From: Pseudomonas sp. R4-35-07
Lineage (GTDB): Bacteria > Pseudomonadota > Gammaproteobacteria > Pseudomonadales > Pseudomonadaceae
Direction of reading: 5' to 3'
DNA length: 64,000 nucleotides
Assembly (NCBI RefSeq): GCF_003852235.1
Contig: NZ_CP027732.1
Location: 248,001 to 312,000 of the forward strand
The notes under the pieces are model-generated. The model was not told where the DNA came from, made no database searches, and saw only the letters and a program-made list of their open reading frames with translations. A program made the translations under genes and the position numbers. Of the stretch, positions 52,477 through 63,080 are shown piece after piece (position 1 is the first letter of the stretch; each line of letters starts with the position of its first letter).

Positions 52477-53514
52477 ATGACGTACATTGCTGCCGAAAAC
52501 CGCTATGAATCTATCCCTTATCGCCGCGTAGGCCGCAGTGGATTGGTGCTGCCGGCACTGTCCCTGGGGTTGTGGCACAACTTTGGCGACAGCACCCCGA
52601 TCGCCACCCAGCGCGCCCTGCTGCGCACCGCGTTCGACTTAGGCATCAACCACTTCGACCTGGCCAATAACTACGGCCCGCCCTACGGCAGCGCCGAGAT
52701 CAACTTCGGCCGGTTGCTGCGCGAAGACTTCAAGCACTACCGGGACGAGCTGATCATTTCCAGCAAGGCCGGTTGGGACATGTGGCCCGGCCCCTATGGT
52801 CAGGGCGGGGGTTCGCGTAAATACGTGCTGGCGAGCCTGGACCAGAGCCTGCAACGCCTGGGCGTCGACTATGTGGATATTTTCTATTCGCACCGTTTCG
52901 ACGCCGACACGCCGCTGGAAGAAACCGCCAGTGCGCTGGCCACCGCCGTGCAGCAGGGCAAGGCGTTGTACATCGGTATCTCGTCCTACTCCGGCGTAAA
53001 AACCCGTGAGATGGCTGCGCTGCTCAACGAGTGGAAAGTGCCGCTGTTGATTCACCAACCGGCCTACAACCTGCTCAACCGCTGGGTGGAAAAAGACCTG
53101 CTCGACACCACCGAAGAACTCGGTGCCGGGGTGATTGCGTTCACACCGTTGGCCCAGGGTTTGCTCACCGATAAATACCTCAACGGCGTGCCGGCCGACG
53201 CACGAGTGAACCGCCCAGGTGGCGGTTCGTTGCAGGCCAAGCACCTGTCCGACGCCAACATTGCCCATGTTCGCGCCCTCAACGAAATCGCCCAGCGTCG
53301 CGGCCAGAGCCTGGCGCAAATGGCGCTGGCCTGGACCCTGCGTGATCCACGGGTAACCAGCGCGCTGATCGGTGCCAGCCGACCGGAGCAGATCATCGAG
53401 AACGTCGGGGCGTTGAAGAACCTGAGTTTCAGCGCGGAAGAACTGGCGGAGATCGATCGGTTTGCCCTGGAAGGTGGGATCAACTTGTGGGAAAAACCAT
53501 CCACCGCCGAATAA
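52477..53514 (+). CDS. Aldo/keto reductase, YghZ (L-glyceraldehyde 3-phosphate reductase) type
   Basis: The 345-residue NADPH enzyme has the TIM-barrel reductase signatures. They are the catalytic Asp/Tyr region FDLANNYGPPYGSAEINFG, Lys in LIISSKAGWDMWPGPYG, His in DIFYSHRFDADTPLEET, and cofactor segment TSALIGASRPEQIIENV. The closest relatives by eye are YghZ/Gpr proteins, which reduce aldehydes such as methylglyoxal and L-glyceraldehyde 3-phosphate. It may deal with aldehydes released by the dioxygenases here, but there is no direct evidence. Confidence 0.88.
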   Translation: MTYIAAENRYESIPYRRVGRSGLVLPALSLGLWHNFGDSTPIATQRALLRTAFDLGINHFDLANNYGPPYGSAEINFGRLLREDFKHYRDELIISSKAGWDMWPGPYGQGGGSRKYVLASLDQSLQRLGVDYVDIFYSHRFDADTPLEETASALATAVQQGKALYIGISSYSGVKTREMAALLNEWKVPLLIHQPAYNLLNRWVEKDLLDTTEELGAGVIAFTPLAQGLLTDKYLNGVPADARVNRPGGGSLQAKHLSDANIAHVRALNEIAQRRGQSLAQMALAWTLRDPRVTSALIGASRPEQIIENVGALKNLSFSAEELAEIDRFALEGGINLWEKPSTAE

Positions 53515-53534
53515 CCTGACGCAGCTCGGTCAAA

Positions 53535-53628
53535 CATGTGGGAGGGGGCTTGCTCCCGATAGCGGTGGATCAGTCAATAGATACAGTGACTGATCCACTG
53601 CCATCGGGAGCAAGCCCCCTCCCACATT
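53535..53628. repeat. REP doublet (REPIN), type 1, copy 11
   Basis: ATGTGGGAGGGGGCTTGCTC and its complement around about 45 bases, between convergent aldo/keto reductase and tauD genes. Confidence 0.95.
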
Positions 53629-53660
53629 TGGTCCTCAGTGTTGCTTGAAGTGTGTATGAC

Positions 53661-54497
53661 TCAGAACGGCACATCGCCCAGGATGGTTGCCCTATGCATC
53701 ACCCGCCGCTGTGGCCGGTAGTCATCCACTGCGTAATGCTGGGTCACGCGGTTGTCCCAGAACGCCACGTCATTTTCCTGCCAGCGCCAGCGGATGGTGA
53801 ATTCCGGGCGTGTGGCATGGGCGAACAATAGTTTGAGAACCGCCGCGCTTTCGGCCGATTCCAGTTCATTGATCCGGGTGGTGAAGCCTTCGCTGACGAA
53901 CAGCGATTTACGCCCGCTCACCGGGTGCGTGCGGATCACCGGGTGCGACAGGGGCGGGTTTTTTCGGCGGGCTTCTTCCCAACGGGCTCGGTCGTCGGCG
54001 GTGTTGCCAAAGCGCTCCAGTGGGAAAGACTGGGTGAAGTCGTGGGTGGCAGTCAGCCCATCGAGCAATGCTTTGAATGGCTCGGACAGCGCTTCATAAG
54101 CCGCTATGCCACTGGCCCACAAGGTATCGCCACCGAACGCCGGCAGCAGTTTGGCGCTGAGCACCGCGCCCAGGGCTGGCGTGGGCAGGAAGGTCACGTC
54201 GGTGTGCCATACGGCGTTATCACGCACATCGGTGACCGCCGTGTCGAGGATCAACACTTCGGGCTGCTCCGGCACGTTGGGGTAGATCGGGTGGATGTGC
54301 AGGTCGCCGAAATTCGCCGCGAACCGTGCCTGTTGCTGCGGGGTGATCGGCTGGTCCCGGAAGAACAGCACCGAATGCTTAAGCAGGGCTTGTTCGATGG
54401 CGTCGCGCTGTTCGGTGCTCAGTGTCTGGGTGATATCGACGCCACTGATCTGGGCGCCGAGCGCGATGCTTAGTGGGGTAACGGTCAGGCTGCTCAT
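53661..54497 (-). CDS. tauD: Taurine dioxygenase TauD
   Basis: The 278-residue Fe(II)/2-oxoglutarate enzyme would convert taurine to aminoacetaldehyde and sulfite. Iron ligands H98 and D100 (WHTDVTF) and H254 (TQHYAVDDY) match the positions in E. coli TauD (H99, D101, H255). A 2-oxoglutarate Arg lies near the end (MHRATILGD). It is the last gene of tauABCD, 14 bases after tauC. It shares the fold with AtsK but differs by over half of the residues. Confidence 0.94.
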   Translation of the reverse strand: MSSLTVTPLSIALGAQISGVDITQTLSTEQRDAIEQALLKHSVLFFRDQPITPQQQARFAANFGDLHIHPIYPNVPEQPEVLILDTAVTDVRDNAVWHTDVTFLPTPALGAVLSAKLLPAFGGDTLWASGIAAYEALSEPFKALLDGLTATHDFTQSFPLERFGNTADDRARWEEARRKNPPLSHPVIRTHPVSGRKSLFVSEGFTTRINELESAESAAVLKLLFAHATRPEFTIRWRWQENDVAFWDNRVTQHYAVDDYRPQRRVMHRATILGDVPF

Positions 54498-54511
54498 TTA
54501 TTCATCATCAC

Positions 54512-55354
54512 TCAGTGTGCCTGGCCATGCCACGGCACTAATTTACGCTGCAGGGCGCGCAGGCCCATTTCCATGGCGAAGGCGATCAGCGCGATCACCA
54601 GGATGCCGAGGACCACGACGTCAGTGACCAGAAACTGCGCCGCCGACTGCACCATGAAGCCCAGGCCGCTGGTGGCGGCGATCAGCTCGGCAGCCACCAG
54701 GGTCGACCAACCCACACCCAGGCCGATGCGCACGCCAGTGAGGATGTCGGGCAGGGCGCTGGGCAGGATCACATGCCGAATCAACTGCGCACGGGTCGCG
54801 CCCAGCGACTGTGCGGCGCGCAACTTGGCCGGGTCGACCGTGCGTACGCCGGTCGCGGTGGCGATGGCAATCGGCGCAAAGATCGCCAGGTAAATCAGCA
54901 GTACCTTGGACAGCTCGCCAATGCCGCACCAGATCACGATCAACGGCAGATAGGCCAGCGGCGGGATCGGCCGGTAAAACTCGATCAGCGGGTCGAGAAT
55001 GCCACGGGCGATACGGTTGGCACCGATGGCGATGCCCACCGGCACGGCCGTCAGCACCGCAAAGCCCAAACCCAGGCCGATGCGGCTGAGGCTCGCGCCC
55101 AGGTGCTGCCACAAGGTGGAATCCATATACCCCGTAGTCGCCAGCAACCAGCCTTTTTGCAACACGGCAGAGGGCGGCGGCAGGAACAGCGGCTCGATCA
55201 AGCCGGTGGCGGTCACCGCCCACCAGATAGCCAGCAAGGCCAACAGGGTCAACAGGCTGATCCAGCGCGTGCTCACGCGGCGGCGTACGGGAATGACGGC
55301 GTGTGTCACCGGCTTGGCCGCCGTGGCGGCGAATTCGTAGCTGCTCATGCGCAC
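54512..55354 (-). CDS. tauC: Taurine ABC transporter permease TauC
   Basis: The 280-residue permease has a hydrophilic N terminus of about 30 residues, six hydrophobic segments and the EAA region [26 protein letters not shown] with [20 protein letters not shown]. It overlaps tauB by ten bases. It forms the membrane channel of taurine uptake as a homodimer, in contrast to the fused AtsB-like permease. Confidence 0.93.
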   Translation of the reverse strand: MRMSSYEFAATAAKPVTHAVIPVRRRVSTRWISLLTLLALLAIWWAVTATGLIEPLFLPPPSAVLQKGWLLATTGYMDSTLWQHLGASLSRIGLGLGFAVLTAVPVGIAIGANRIARGILDPLIEFYRPIPPLAYLPLIVIWCGIGELSKVLLIYLAIFAPIAIATATGVRTVDPAKLRAAQSLGATRAQLIRHVILPSALPDILTGVRIGLGVGWSTLVAAELIAATSGLGFMVQSAAQFLVTDVVVLGILVIALIAFAMEMGLRALQRKLVPWHGQAH

Positions 55355-56124
55355 ACCTGCCGTTGCGAGAACACTTTGCCCAGCACGTGTTCGCGGGTTT
55401 CGATAAAGCGCGGGTCGGACTTGATCGCCCGTGCCGATTCGCCCGCCGCATAGCGTTGGCCGAAGTCCAGGTGCAGGCGCTCGACGATCTGGCCGGGGTT
55501 GGGCGCCAGCAGGATCAAGTCCGTGGCAAGGAACACCGCTTCTTCGATGTCATGGGTGATCAGGAACACCGGCTTGGCCGCGCGTCGCCAGACTTGCAGC
55601 AGCAGTTCCTGCATCTGTTCGCGGGTGAAGGCATCGAGGGCGCCGAAGGGCTCGTCCATCAGCAATACGCGAGGGTCGGCCGCCAAGGCGCGGGCAAGGC
55701 CGACGCGTTGCTTCTGGCCGCCAGAGAGTTGCCAGATGCGGCGGCTGTCGAAACCGCCCAGGTCAACCAGCGCGAGCATTTCCCGGGCGCGCACTTCACG
55801 TTGCGCCTTGGGCACGCCGGCCAGTTCCAGGCCGAAGGCGACGTTGGCCAGCACGTCCTGCCAGGGCAGCAGGGCATCGTCCTGGAACACCACGCCGCGT
55901 TCGGCGCTGGGCCCCTTGACCGGCACGCCATCAAGGGTGATGCGCCCGGCCGAGGGCTCGACAAAGCCGGCAATCAGGTTCAACAGCGAAGTCTTGCCAC
56001 TGCCGGACGGGCCGAGGGCAACCAGCAATTGCTGGGGCCCAAGCTCGAGTGAAATATCCGCCAGTACCGGTTCCGGAGCGCCTGGGTACTGTGCGCTGAT
56101 GCGCTCCAGCTGTAGCAAGGCCAT
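55345..56124 (-). CDS. tauB: Taurine ABC transporter ATPase TauB
   Basis: The 259-residue ATPase has Walker [10 protein letters not shown], signature LSGGQ and Walker [22 protein letters not shown] start it at [10 protein letters not shown] (56124), which gives the normal TauB length and follows a plausible ribosome site (GAGGAG); the frame upstream is open for 23 further codons. It lies 13 bases after tauA. Confidence 0.93.
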   Translation of the reverse strand: MALLQLERISAQYPGAPEPVLADISLELGPQQLLVALGPSGSGKTSLLNLIAGFVEPSAGRITLDGVPVKGPSAERGVVFQDDALLPWQDVLANVAFGLELAGVPKAQREVRAREMLALVDLGGFDSRRIWQLSGGQKQRVGLARALAADPRVLLMDEPFGALDAFTREQMQELLLQVWRRAAKPVFLITHDIEEAVFLATDLILLAPNPGQIVERLHLDFGQRYAAGESARAIKSDPRFIETREHVLGKVFSQRQVCA

Positions 56125-56137
56125 CGCGATGAACTCC

Positions 56138-57115
56138 TCAGTTAGTGATGAATTTGGCGCTGATGTAAGGGGCGTAGTCTGGGAGCACGGCATCGACCTT
56201 GCCCTGTTCCTTGAGGAACGCCGCAGTGTCGGTGACGGCCTTGGTGGTCGGCGCGCCCAGCAGGGTCACCTGGTCAGCGGCCAGCGGGTAGACGTTGCCT
56301 TGCAACAGCAGTGGGATGTCGCTGGCCTTGGCACCGGAGAGCTTGACCAGTTTGTCGACGTTGCCTTTGTCGGCGAGCCAGGCTTGTGGGTCTTTGCGGT
56401 AAGCCGCGTAGGCATCCAGGGTGACTTTGGCGAAGGCGGTGACGATTTCCGGATGCTTCTCGGCAAAATCCTTACGCACGATCCAGGCATCGAAGGTCGG
56501 TGCACCGAACTTGGCTAGTTCGCCGGAAGTGATCAACACCTTGCCGTTTTCCTTGGCTACGCCCAGGGCCGGGTCCCACACATAGGTGGCGTCGATATCA
56601 CCGCGCTTCCAGGCGGCGATGATGGCCGGTGGTGCGAGATTGAGGATGGTTACTTTCGAGGGGTCGATGTTCCAGTGCTTCAGCGCGGCCAACAGGCTGT
56701 AGTGACCGGTGGACACGAACGGCACGGCGATCTTTTTACCGATCAGGTCCTGCGGGCTGTTGATCCCCGAACCATCGCGTGCCACCAGGGCTTCGGCGCC
56801 GCCGATCTGGGTGGCGACGAGAAAGGTCTGCACCGGTACGTTGCGGGTGATTGCGGCGGTCAACGGGCTGGAACCGAGGTAACCGATCTGCACGTCGCCC
56901 GAGGCGATGGCGGCGATGATATCGGCGCCATTGTCGAATTTGCGCCAGTCGATTTTGGCATTGGTGGCTTTTTCATAGGCGCCATCGGCCTGGGCAACTT
57001 TCGCCGGGTCGACGGTGGTCTGGTACGCGACGGTCACATCCGCCGCCTGGGCAAACAGACTGGCACCGGCCAGGGACAACGCCGCCAGCAAGCGCAGGGG
57101 GGTCAGCAGTTTCAA
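56138..57115 (-). CDS. tauA: Taurine-binding protein TauA
   Basis: The 325-residue periplasmic receptor has a signal peptide (cleavage after FAQA near residue 24), then [20 protein letters not shown], the taurine-receptor opening. Further elements are [29 protein letters not shown] and [10 protein letters not shown]. It is the first gene of tauABCD. The upstream region holds a perfect 11-bp palindrome and then a REP doublet. Sulfate-starvation control (CysB, TauR) is known for such operons but the exact regulator is not visible. Confidence 0.94.
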   Translation of the reverse strand: MKLLTPLRLLAALSLAGASLFAQAADVTVAYQTTVDPAKVAQADGAYEKATNAKIDWRKFDNGADIIAAIASGDVQIGYLGSSPLTAAITRNVPVQTFLVATQIGGAEALVARDGSGINSPQDLIGKKIAVPFVSTGHYSLLAALKHWNIDPSKVTILNLAPPAIIAAWKRGDIDATYVWDPALGVAKENGKVLITSGELAKFGAPTFDAWIVRKDFAEKHPEIVTAFAKVTLDAYAAYRKDPQAWLADKGNVDKLVKLSGAKASDIPLLLQGNVYPLAADQVTLLGAPTTKAVTDTAAFLKEQGKVDAVLPDYAPYISAKFITN

Positions 57116-57175
57116 AGGGAAGCTCCTCGATCAGGCGGCCGGGGGTCGGCGTGTGAGGAGACTAAATGATCTAAG

Positions 57176-57204
57176 AATTCGAAAATAAATAACATTTTCG
57201 AATT
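57176..57204. promoter_or_regulatory. Palindrome upstream of tauA, candidate operator
   Basis: AATTCGAAAAT and ATTTTCGAATT are perfect 11-bp arms with a 7-base AT-rich gap. The site lies 61-89 bases upstream of the tauA ATG, where an activator would bind. The cognate protein is not known. Confidence 0.55.
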
Positions 57205-57253
57205 AGCTTAGTCGGAGAAGAATTGAAGTAAACCTTTGAGCATATGAGAGACA

Positions 57254-57345
57254 AATGTGGGAGGGGGCTTGCTCCCGATAGCGGTGGATCAGTCACTGAT
57301 GGAGCGACTGCCACGCTGCTATCGGGAGCAAGCCCCCTCCCACAA
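57254..57345. repeat. REP doublet (REPIN), type 1, copy 12
   Basis: AATGTGGGAGGGGGCTTGCT and its complement around about 45 bases, between tauA and gshA. Confidence 0.95.
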
Positions 57346-57361
57346 TGGACCGCGTTCGGTC

Positions 57362-58960
57362 TTAGTTACTGATCGCCAGAATACTCGCCTGGTACGACCC
57401 TACAAACACATCGAAATCGCCCACTTCATTCTGCTCAAGCTCCGCCTGCTGGGCCAGCGACGTACGTGCCAGTTCCTCAAAGCGTGCCTGTTCCTCAGCG
57501 GGAAGCGGCTCCTTGCGAAAGTACTCAGCATGCACCTCGCTCTGATGCAGGGAGAACTGCGCAAAGCTTTCCTTGCGCTCGGCCATCGCTGCCAGCACCT
57601 GAGCCGATGGCGTCAGTGACGGGTCATTGACCTTCGCCAACTGCGCGTCCAGGGCCTGGCTGTGCTCAGTAATGCCGTGGCTTGCATCGAGCAGCGCGGC
57701 CAGGGGGGCAATGTGCTCCAGCAGCTCGGTGGCCCACTCTTTCATATCCACCGCTTGGCCCTCACGCTGCAATTGCAGGCCCGGACGGCGACCTTCCTTG
57801 ACCACGCTGAGGAAGTTGGAGGTGGCATTCCCGCATTCATTATTGGCGAACAGCGGGCTGTCATTCAGCGCGCAATACAGCAGGAACGCATCGAGAAAGC
57901 GCGACTCTGGAAGATCGATGCCCATCGGCAGGAACGGGTTGATGTCCAGGCAGCGCACTTCGATGTACTGAATGCCTCGCGCCATCAGCGCCTGGATCGG
58001 CCGCTCGCCGGTATAGGTCACGCGCTTGGGGCGGATGTTGGAGTAGTACTCGTTTTCGATCTGCAGGATGTTGGTGTTGAGCTGCACCCATTCACCGTCC
58101 TTGTGCGTGCCGACTTCGACATAGGGCGCGTAGGGCGTTGCCACCGCTTCGCGCAGGCTGTCGGTGTAGCTGGCCAGGTCGTTGTAGCACGGCGTGAGGC
58201 CGGCCTGGGCGTTGCTCTGGTAACCCAGGTCGCTCATGCGCAGGCTGGTGGCGTACGGCAAGTACAAGGTGTCGGCGTCGAGCACTTCAAGCTGGTGCGA
58301 GCGACCGCGCAGGAAGCCCGCGTCCAGGGCCGGCGAGGCACCGAACAGGTACATCAACAGCCAGCTGTAGCGCCGGAAGTTACGGATCAGCGCGATATAG
58401 GCGGTGGACTGATAGTCGCGGTCGGTGCCGACAAACCCTTCGGCTTCCTTGAGCAGCGGCCACAGCTGTTCCGGCAGCGAGAAGTTGTAGTGGATGCCGG
58501 CAATGCATTGCATGGTCTTGCCGTAGCGCAGGGCCAGGCCCTTGCGATAAACGTACTTGAGCTGCCCGATATTGGAGGTGCCGTAGTAGGCAATCGGAAT
58601 ATCTTCCTCGGCCGGCAACGGACACGGCATCGAGGGGCTCCATAGGTACTCGCTGCCCAGCTTGGTGTAGGCAAAGCGATGGATCTTGTCCAGGCTGCTC
58701 AGGGTATCGGCCGGGTTGGGCAGCGCGGGGGTGATGAACTCCAGCAGCGATTCCGAGTAATCGGTCGTGATCTGTTCGTGAGTCAACGCGGCGCCCAGGG
58801 CTTCCGGGTGCGGCGTCTGGGCCAGGCGACCCTCGCTGGTGACGCGCAGGCATTCACGCTCGATGCCATGCAGGCAGTGCTCTAGCAGGGAGAGGTGTTC
58901 GCGCTTGCCGAGCAGAGCCAGGCGGCGGTTGAGAAGTTCGCTCAAGTTGGATTCCTTCAC
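57362..58960 (-). CDS. gshA: Glutamate-cysteine ligase GshA
   Basis: The 532-residue enzyme joins glutamate and cysteine with ATP, the first step in glutathione synthesis. It has the gamma-proteobacterial GshA layout: [25 protein letters not shown] near residue 32, [22 protein letters not shown], and [19 protein letters not shown]. Length agrees with the family (about 520-530). It stands alone between the tau operon and the thioesterase-tex pair. It would draw on the cysteine pool fed by the sulfur genes around it. Confidence 0.96.
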   Translation of the reverse strand: MKESNLSELLNRRLALLGKREHLSLLEHCLHGIERECLRVTSEGRLAQTPHPEALGAALTHEQITTDYSESLLEFITPALPNPADTLSSLDKIHRFAYTKLGSEYLWSPSMPCPLPAEEDIPIAYYGTSNIGQLKYVYRKGLALRYGKTMQCIAGIHYNFSLPEQLWPLLKEAEGFVGTDRDYQSTAYIALIRNFRRYSWLLMYLFGASPALDAGFLRGRSHQLEVLDADTLYLPYATSLRMSDLGYQSNAQAGLTPCYNDLASYTDSLREAVATPYAPYVEVGTHKDGEWVQLNTNILQIENEYYSNIRPKRVTYTGERPIQALMARGIQYIEVRCLDINPFLPMGIDLPESRFLDAFLLYCALNDSPLFANNECGNATSNFLSVVKEGRRPGLQLQREGQAVDMKEWATELLEHIAPLAALLDASHGITEHSQALDAQLAKVNDPSLTPSAQVLAAMAERKESFAQFSLHQSEVHAEYFRKEPLPAEEQARFEELARTSLAQQAELEQNEVGDFDVFVGSYQASILAISN

Positions 58961-59159
58961 GCGTCAGTCGCCCCAATATGGGGGTGGGCAAGACGGTCTA
59001 CAAGGGTGAAGTTGAAACTGGCGTGATCGCCTGGTTCTGAGTCGATTTGACCCGCTCTGAATATGCCGACTTCACTCCATGAATTGGGCTACAGCGCAGC
59101 GAGAAAATTCCGACGCTGTTGTCACAGCGCCGAAATTAACTCAAATCATGGGCGGGGAG

Positions 59160-59543
59160 CTATAGGACAGCGAACGTGCCCTGCGCTTTTGCGACAAGTC
59201 TGTCGCCTTGGTACACGTCGGCTTCGACTACTAATGTGCGCCTGCCGGCGTGGATCACCCGGCTGGTGCACAGTACGTCACCGTCTTCCACGGCGCGGAT
59301 ATAGTTGATTTTGCACTCGATGGTCGCGCTCTGCTGGTCGAACCCATGGGCGCTGGAGCAGGCCAGGCCCATGGTGATGTCCACCAGGCTGAAAATCGCG
59401 CCGCCATGCAACTTGCCGCCGCGATTGCGCAAATGCGGCGCCAGGCTCAGGGCCACCTCGGCAACGCCCTCATCCAGGCGCTGCAGGCGGCAGCCGATCA
59501 GTTCGCTGAACGCGCTCTGGGTCAAACCGGCCGGGATATCCAT
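59160..59543 (-). CDS. Hotdog-fold thioesterase (PaaI type)
   Basis: This 127-residue protein is a single hotdog domain of the PaaI/acyl-CoA thioesterase group. LHGGAIFSLVDITMGLACSS is the central helix and active-site signature, and the strand KINYIRAVEDGDVLCTSRVIHAGRRTLVVEADVY follows. It overlaps tex by one base (TGATG), so the pair is translation-coupled. The thioester substrate is unknown. Confidence 0.88.
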   Translation of the reverse strand: MDIPAGLTQSAFSELIGCRLQRLDEGVAEVALSLAPHLRNRGGKLHGGAIFSLVDITMGLACSSAHGFDQQSATIECKINYIRAVEDGDVLCTSRVIHAGRRTLVVEADVYQGDRLVAKAQGTFAVL

Positions 59544-61867
59544 CAGCGCTTCTTCAACTGCTTGGCGTTGGCGAACAGCGAGGCCATGGCGTTGTTGCTC
59601 GGTGCGGCTGTCGCGGTTTCCTTGCGCGGCGCGGTGTTCTGCGACGAGCGCGGGGCCGAGCCAGGACGAGCACCACGGGCGCCGTCGATTTTCTCGCCGG
59701 GGGTGTCGCTCATGCGCATCGACAGGCCAACGCGTTTGCGCGGGATGTCGACTTCCATCACCTTGACCTTGACCACATCACCGGCTTTCACTGCTTCGCG
59801 GGGATCCTTGATGAACTTCTCTGAAAGCGCGGAGATATGCACCAAACCGTCCTGATGCACGCCGATATCCACGAACGCGCCAAAGTTGGTCACGTTGGTC
59901 ACCACACCTTCGAGGATCATGCCCAGTTGCAGGTCCTTGAGGTCTTCGACACCGTCTTGGAACTCGGCGGTCTTGAATTCGGGGCGGGGGTCGCGGCCGG
60001 GTTTTTCAAGCTCTTGCAGGATGTCGGTGATGGTCGGCACGCCGAAGGTTTCGTCGGTGTACTTCTTCGGGTCCAGACGCTTGAGGAACGCGGCGTCGCC
60101 GATCAGCGAGCGGATGTCACGGTCGGTTTCGGCGGCGATTCGCTGCACCAGCGGATAGGCTTCCGGGTGGACCGCAGAGGCATCCAGCGGGTTATCGCCG
60201 TTCATTACGCGTAGGAAACCGGCGGCTTGCTCGAAGGTTTTCTCGCCCAGGCGCGCAACCTTTTTCAGTGCGGCGCGGGTTTTGAAGGCGCCATTCTCGT
60301 CGCGGTGGGTGACGATATTCTGCGCCAGGGTAGCGTTGAGGCCAGAAATACGTGCGAGCAGCGCCACGGAAGCGGTGTTCACGTCCACACCCACGGCGTT
60401 CACGCAGTCTTCCACCACAGCATCCAGGCCACGCGCCAGCTTGAGCTGCGACACGTCGTGCTGGTATTGGCCGACACCGATGGATTTAGGATCGATCTTC
60501 ACCAGCTCGGCCAGCGGGTCCTGCAGGCGACGGGCAATCGACACGGCGCCGCGGATCGACACATCGAGGTCCGGGAATTCCTTGGACGCCAGTTCCGAGG
60601 CCGAGTACACCGAAGCGCCTGCCTCGGAGACCATGACCTTGGTCATCTTCATGGCCGGGTATTTTTTGATCAGCTCGGCGGCCAACTTATCGGTTTCGCG
60701 GCTGGCGGTGCCGTTGCCGATGGCGATCAGGTCCACGGCATGTTTGGCGCACAGGGCGGCCAGGATGGCGAGGGTCTGGTCCCACTTGTTGTGCGGTACG
60801 TGCGGGTAGACGGTGGCGTGGTCCAGCAGCTTGCCGGTGGCGTCGACCACCGCGACCTTGCAGCCGGTGCGCAGGCCCGGGTCCAGGCCCAGGGTGGCGC
60901 GTGGGCCCGCCGGAGCGGCCAGCAGCAGGTCATGCAGGTTGTGGGCGAATACGTTGATCGCCTCGGTTTCGGCGCCGTCACGCAGCTCGCCGAGCAGGTC
61001 GGTTTCCAGGTGGGTATAGAGCTTGACCTTCCAGGTCCAGCGCACGACCTCACTGAGCCACTTGTCCGCAGGACGATTCTGATTCTGAATGCCGAATTGT
61101 TGACCGATCATGCCCTCGCACGGGTGCATGGTGCCCGGCAGCTCGTCGCCGACTTTCAGCGCGGAGCTGAGAATGCCCTCGTTACGGCCACGGAAGATCG
61201 CCAGGGCGCGGTGGGACGGCATGCTCTTGAGGGGCTCGTCGTGTTCGAAGTAATCGCGGAACTTGGCGCCTTCTTCCTCTTTGCCGGCGATGACGCGGGC
61301 GCTGAGGATGGCTTCCTGTTTCAGGTAGGTACGCAGTTTTTCCAGCAGGCTGGCGTTTTCCGCGAAGCGCTCCATCAGGATGTATTTGGCGCCCTCCAGG
61401 GCAGCCTTGATATCGGCGACGCCTTTTTGCGCGTCGACAAAGCGCGCGGCTTCGGTTTCCGGGGTCAGCGATGGGTCGTTGAACAGGCCGTCGGCCAGGT
61501 CGCCCAGGCCAGCTTCCAGGGCGATCTGACCCTTTGTGCGACGTTTCTGTTTATACGGCAGGTAAAGGTCTTCGAGGCGGGTCTTGGTGTCGGCGAGCTT
61601 GATGTCGCGTTCCAATTGCGGGGTCAACTTGCCCTGTTCCTCGATGCTGGCAAGGATGCTGATACGCCGCTCGTCGAGTTCTCGCAGGTAACGCAGGCGT
61701 TCTTCCAGGTGCCGCAGCTGGATGTCGTCAAGGCTGCCGGTCACTTCTTTTCGGTAACGGGCGATGAAAGGCACCGTGGAGCCTTCATCCAGTAGCGCGA
61801 CGGCCGCTTCGACCTGTTGTGGGCGTACACCGAGTTCCTCGGCGATGCGGCTGTTGATGCTGTCCAT
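59543..61867 (-). CDS. tex: Transcription accessory protein Tex
   Basis: The 774-residue protein has the Tex layout. An N-terminal helical domain begins [22 protein letters not shown]. The YqgF-like domain contains [17 protein letters not shown], a helix-hairpin-helix region contains [20 protein letters not shown], and an S1 RNA-binding domain contains [27 protein letters not shown] disordered tail with Ala, Ser and Lys follows. I start it at 61867; an open stretch of 64 codons upstream has no family resemblance. Tex binds nucleic acid and affects transcription in several bacteria. Confidence 0.95.
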   Translation of the reverse strand: MDSINSRIAEELGVRPQQVEAAVALLDEGSTVPFIARYRKEVTGSLDDIQLRHLEERLRYLRELDERRISILASIEEQGKLTPQLERDIKLADTKTRLEDLYLPYKQKRRTKGQIALEAGLGDLADGLFNDPSLTPETEAARFVDAQKGVADIKAALEGAKYILMERFAENASLLEKLRTYLKQEAILSARVIAGKEEEGAKFRDYFEHDEPLKSMPSHRALAIFRGRNEGILSSALKVGDELPGTMHPCEGMIGQQFGIQNQNRPADKWLSEVVRWTWKVKLYTHLETDLLGELRDGAETEAINVFAHNLHDLLLAAPAGPRATLGLDPGLRTGCKVAVVDATGKLLDHATVYPHVPHNKWDQTLAILAALCAKHAVDLIAIGNGTASRETDKLAAELIKKYPAMKMTKVMVSEAGASVYSASELASKEFPDLDVSIRGAVSIARRLQDPLAELVKIDPKSIGVGQYQHDVSQLKLARGLDAVVEDCVNAVGVDVNTASVALLARISGLNATLAQNIVTHRDENGAFKTRAALKKVARLGEKTFEQAAGFLRVMNGDNPLDASAVHPEAYPLVQRIAAETDRDIRSLIGDAAFLKRLDPKKYTDETFGVPTITDILQELEKPGRDPRPEFKTAEFQDGVEDLKDLQLGMILEGVVTNVTNFGAFVDIGVHQDGLVHISALSEKFIKDPREAVKAGDVVKVKVMEVDIPRKRVGLSMRMSDTPGEKIDGARGARPGSAPRSSQNTAPRKETATAAPSNNAMASLFANAKQLKKR

Positions 61868-62222
61868 AAAACCACCTGAAATTCTGAAAAGCAGCTCGCA
61901 GACCCGGAAAACAAGGCCTTGCGAGGCTGGTTGAGCGGCCCGACTGGCGCCGCTGCCTGGGTCAAGAGGCAGTCTGTTGACCCTCGAAATCGAAAAAACA
62001 CGACAAGCGGGTAAAAAAAGCCTGGCAGTAAACGGTAACGATCTGACGTTGCCCTGCACGAAGGCGCCGCATTATAACCAGCGTTCTGCCCTTGGGGGCT
62101 ACTGCGCCAGTGGTTGTAGAGCGCGGCTTGGCTGGCAGTAGAGGAAAAATCTGCTAACAATGCACACGGTGCGTATAACGGCAGCTAGGCCATAATGCGC
62201 GCCGAGATAAGAGGAGCATCTA
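61868..62222. promoter_or_regulatory. Divergent tex / ompR promoter region
   Basis: These 355 bases separate tex and ompR. A good ribosome site (GAGGAGC) sits before ompR and CATAATG near 62190 could be a -10 box. Nothing else recognisable was seen. Confidence 0.45.
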
Positions 62223-62963
62223 ATGAGCAGCACTGCACAAACTGCTGAAGGCGAAAAAATTCTCATCGTTGACGACGATCCGGGGCTGAGCAGCCTGCTG
62301 GAGCGTTTTTTCAACTCCAAAGGCTACCGGGCGCGCGCGGTGCCGAACACCGAGCAGATGGACCGCCTGTTGGGGCGTGAAGTGTTCAATCTGGTCGTGC
62401 TCGACCTGATGCTGCCCGGCGAAGACGGCCTGACCGCCTGCAAGCGTCTGCGCGGCGCGAACAACCAGATCCCGATCATCATGCTCACTGCCAAGGGTGA
62501 TGAGCTGAGCCGCATCAAGGGCCTTGAACTGGGCGCTGATGACTACCTGGCCAAGCCGTTCAACCCGGACGAGCTGATGGCACGGGTCAAGGCCGTATTG
62601 CGTCGCCAGGCCCCGTCGGTACCGGGTGCGCCGGGCAGCGAAGACGAAAGCGTGACCTTTGGCGACTACGAGTTGTCCCTGGCGACCCGCGAGCTTAAGC
62701 GTGGCGACGAAGTGCACATGCTCACTACCGGCGAATTCGCGGTGCTCAAGGCCCTGGTGATGAACGCTCGCCAGCCGCTGACCCGCGACAAGCTGATGAA
62801 CCTGGCCCGTGGCCGAGAATGGGACGCCCTGGAGCGCTCCATCGACGTGCAGATTTCCCGACTGCGCCGGATGATCGAGCCGGACCCTTCCAAGCCGCGG
62901 TATATCCAGACGGTGTGGGGTGTGGGTTATGTGTTTGTGCCGGATGGCACCGCAACCAAGTGA
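62223..62963 (+). CDS. ompR: OmpR-family response regulator (AmgR-like)
   Basis: The 246-residue regulator has a receiver with D17/D18, phosphoacceptor D61 (VVLDLMLPGEDG), MLTAKGDE and K near 111 (DDYLAKPFNPDEL). The winged-helix domain includes LTTGEFAVLKALV and SIDVQISRLRRMIEPDPSKPRYIQTVWGVGYVF. It lies beside envZ and divergent from tex, the same setting as amgRS of P. aeruginosa as I recall, a pair linked to envelope stress and aminoglycoside tolerance. The name ompR follows the general family use. Confidence 0.93.
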   Translation: MSSTAQTAEGEKILIVDDDPGLSSLLERFFNSKGYRARAVPNTEQMDRLLGREVFNLVVLDLMLPGEDGLTACKRLRGANNQIPIIMLTAKGDELSRIKGLELGADDYLAKPFNPDELMARVKAVLRRQAPSVPGAPGSEDESVTFGDYELSLATRELKRGDEVHMLTTGEFAVLKALVMNARQPLTRDKLMNLARGREWDALERSIDVQISRLRRMIEPDPSKPRYIQTVWGVGYVFVPDGTATK

Positions 62964-63080
62964 CCGATGATTTGCAGGGGGCGGGCATCCGGCGTTTGAT
63001 TCCATGAGGATCGACGGGGTGTCCGGCGTCTGCAATTCTGCGAGCGCCGCTCGTTCCTGCAAGGTGTCTAGCTGTCTCCT

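Noticed and set aside
60227..61795. 522-codon open frame opposite tex
   Set aside because: Tex is complete with YqgF, HhH and S1 regions; the opposite frame is a coding-bias shadow.
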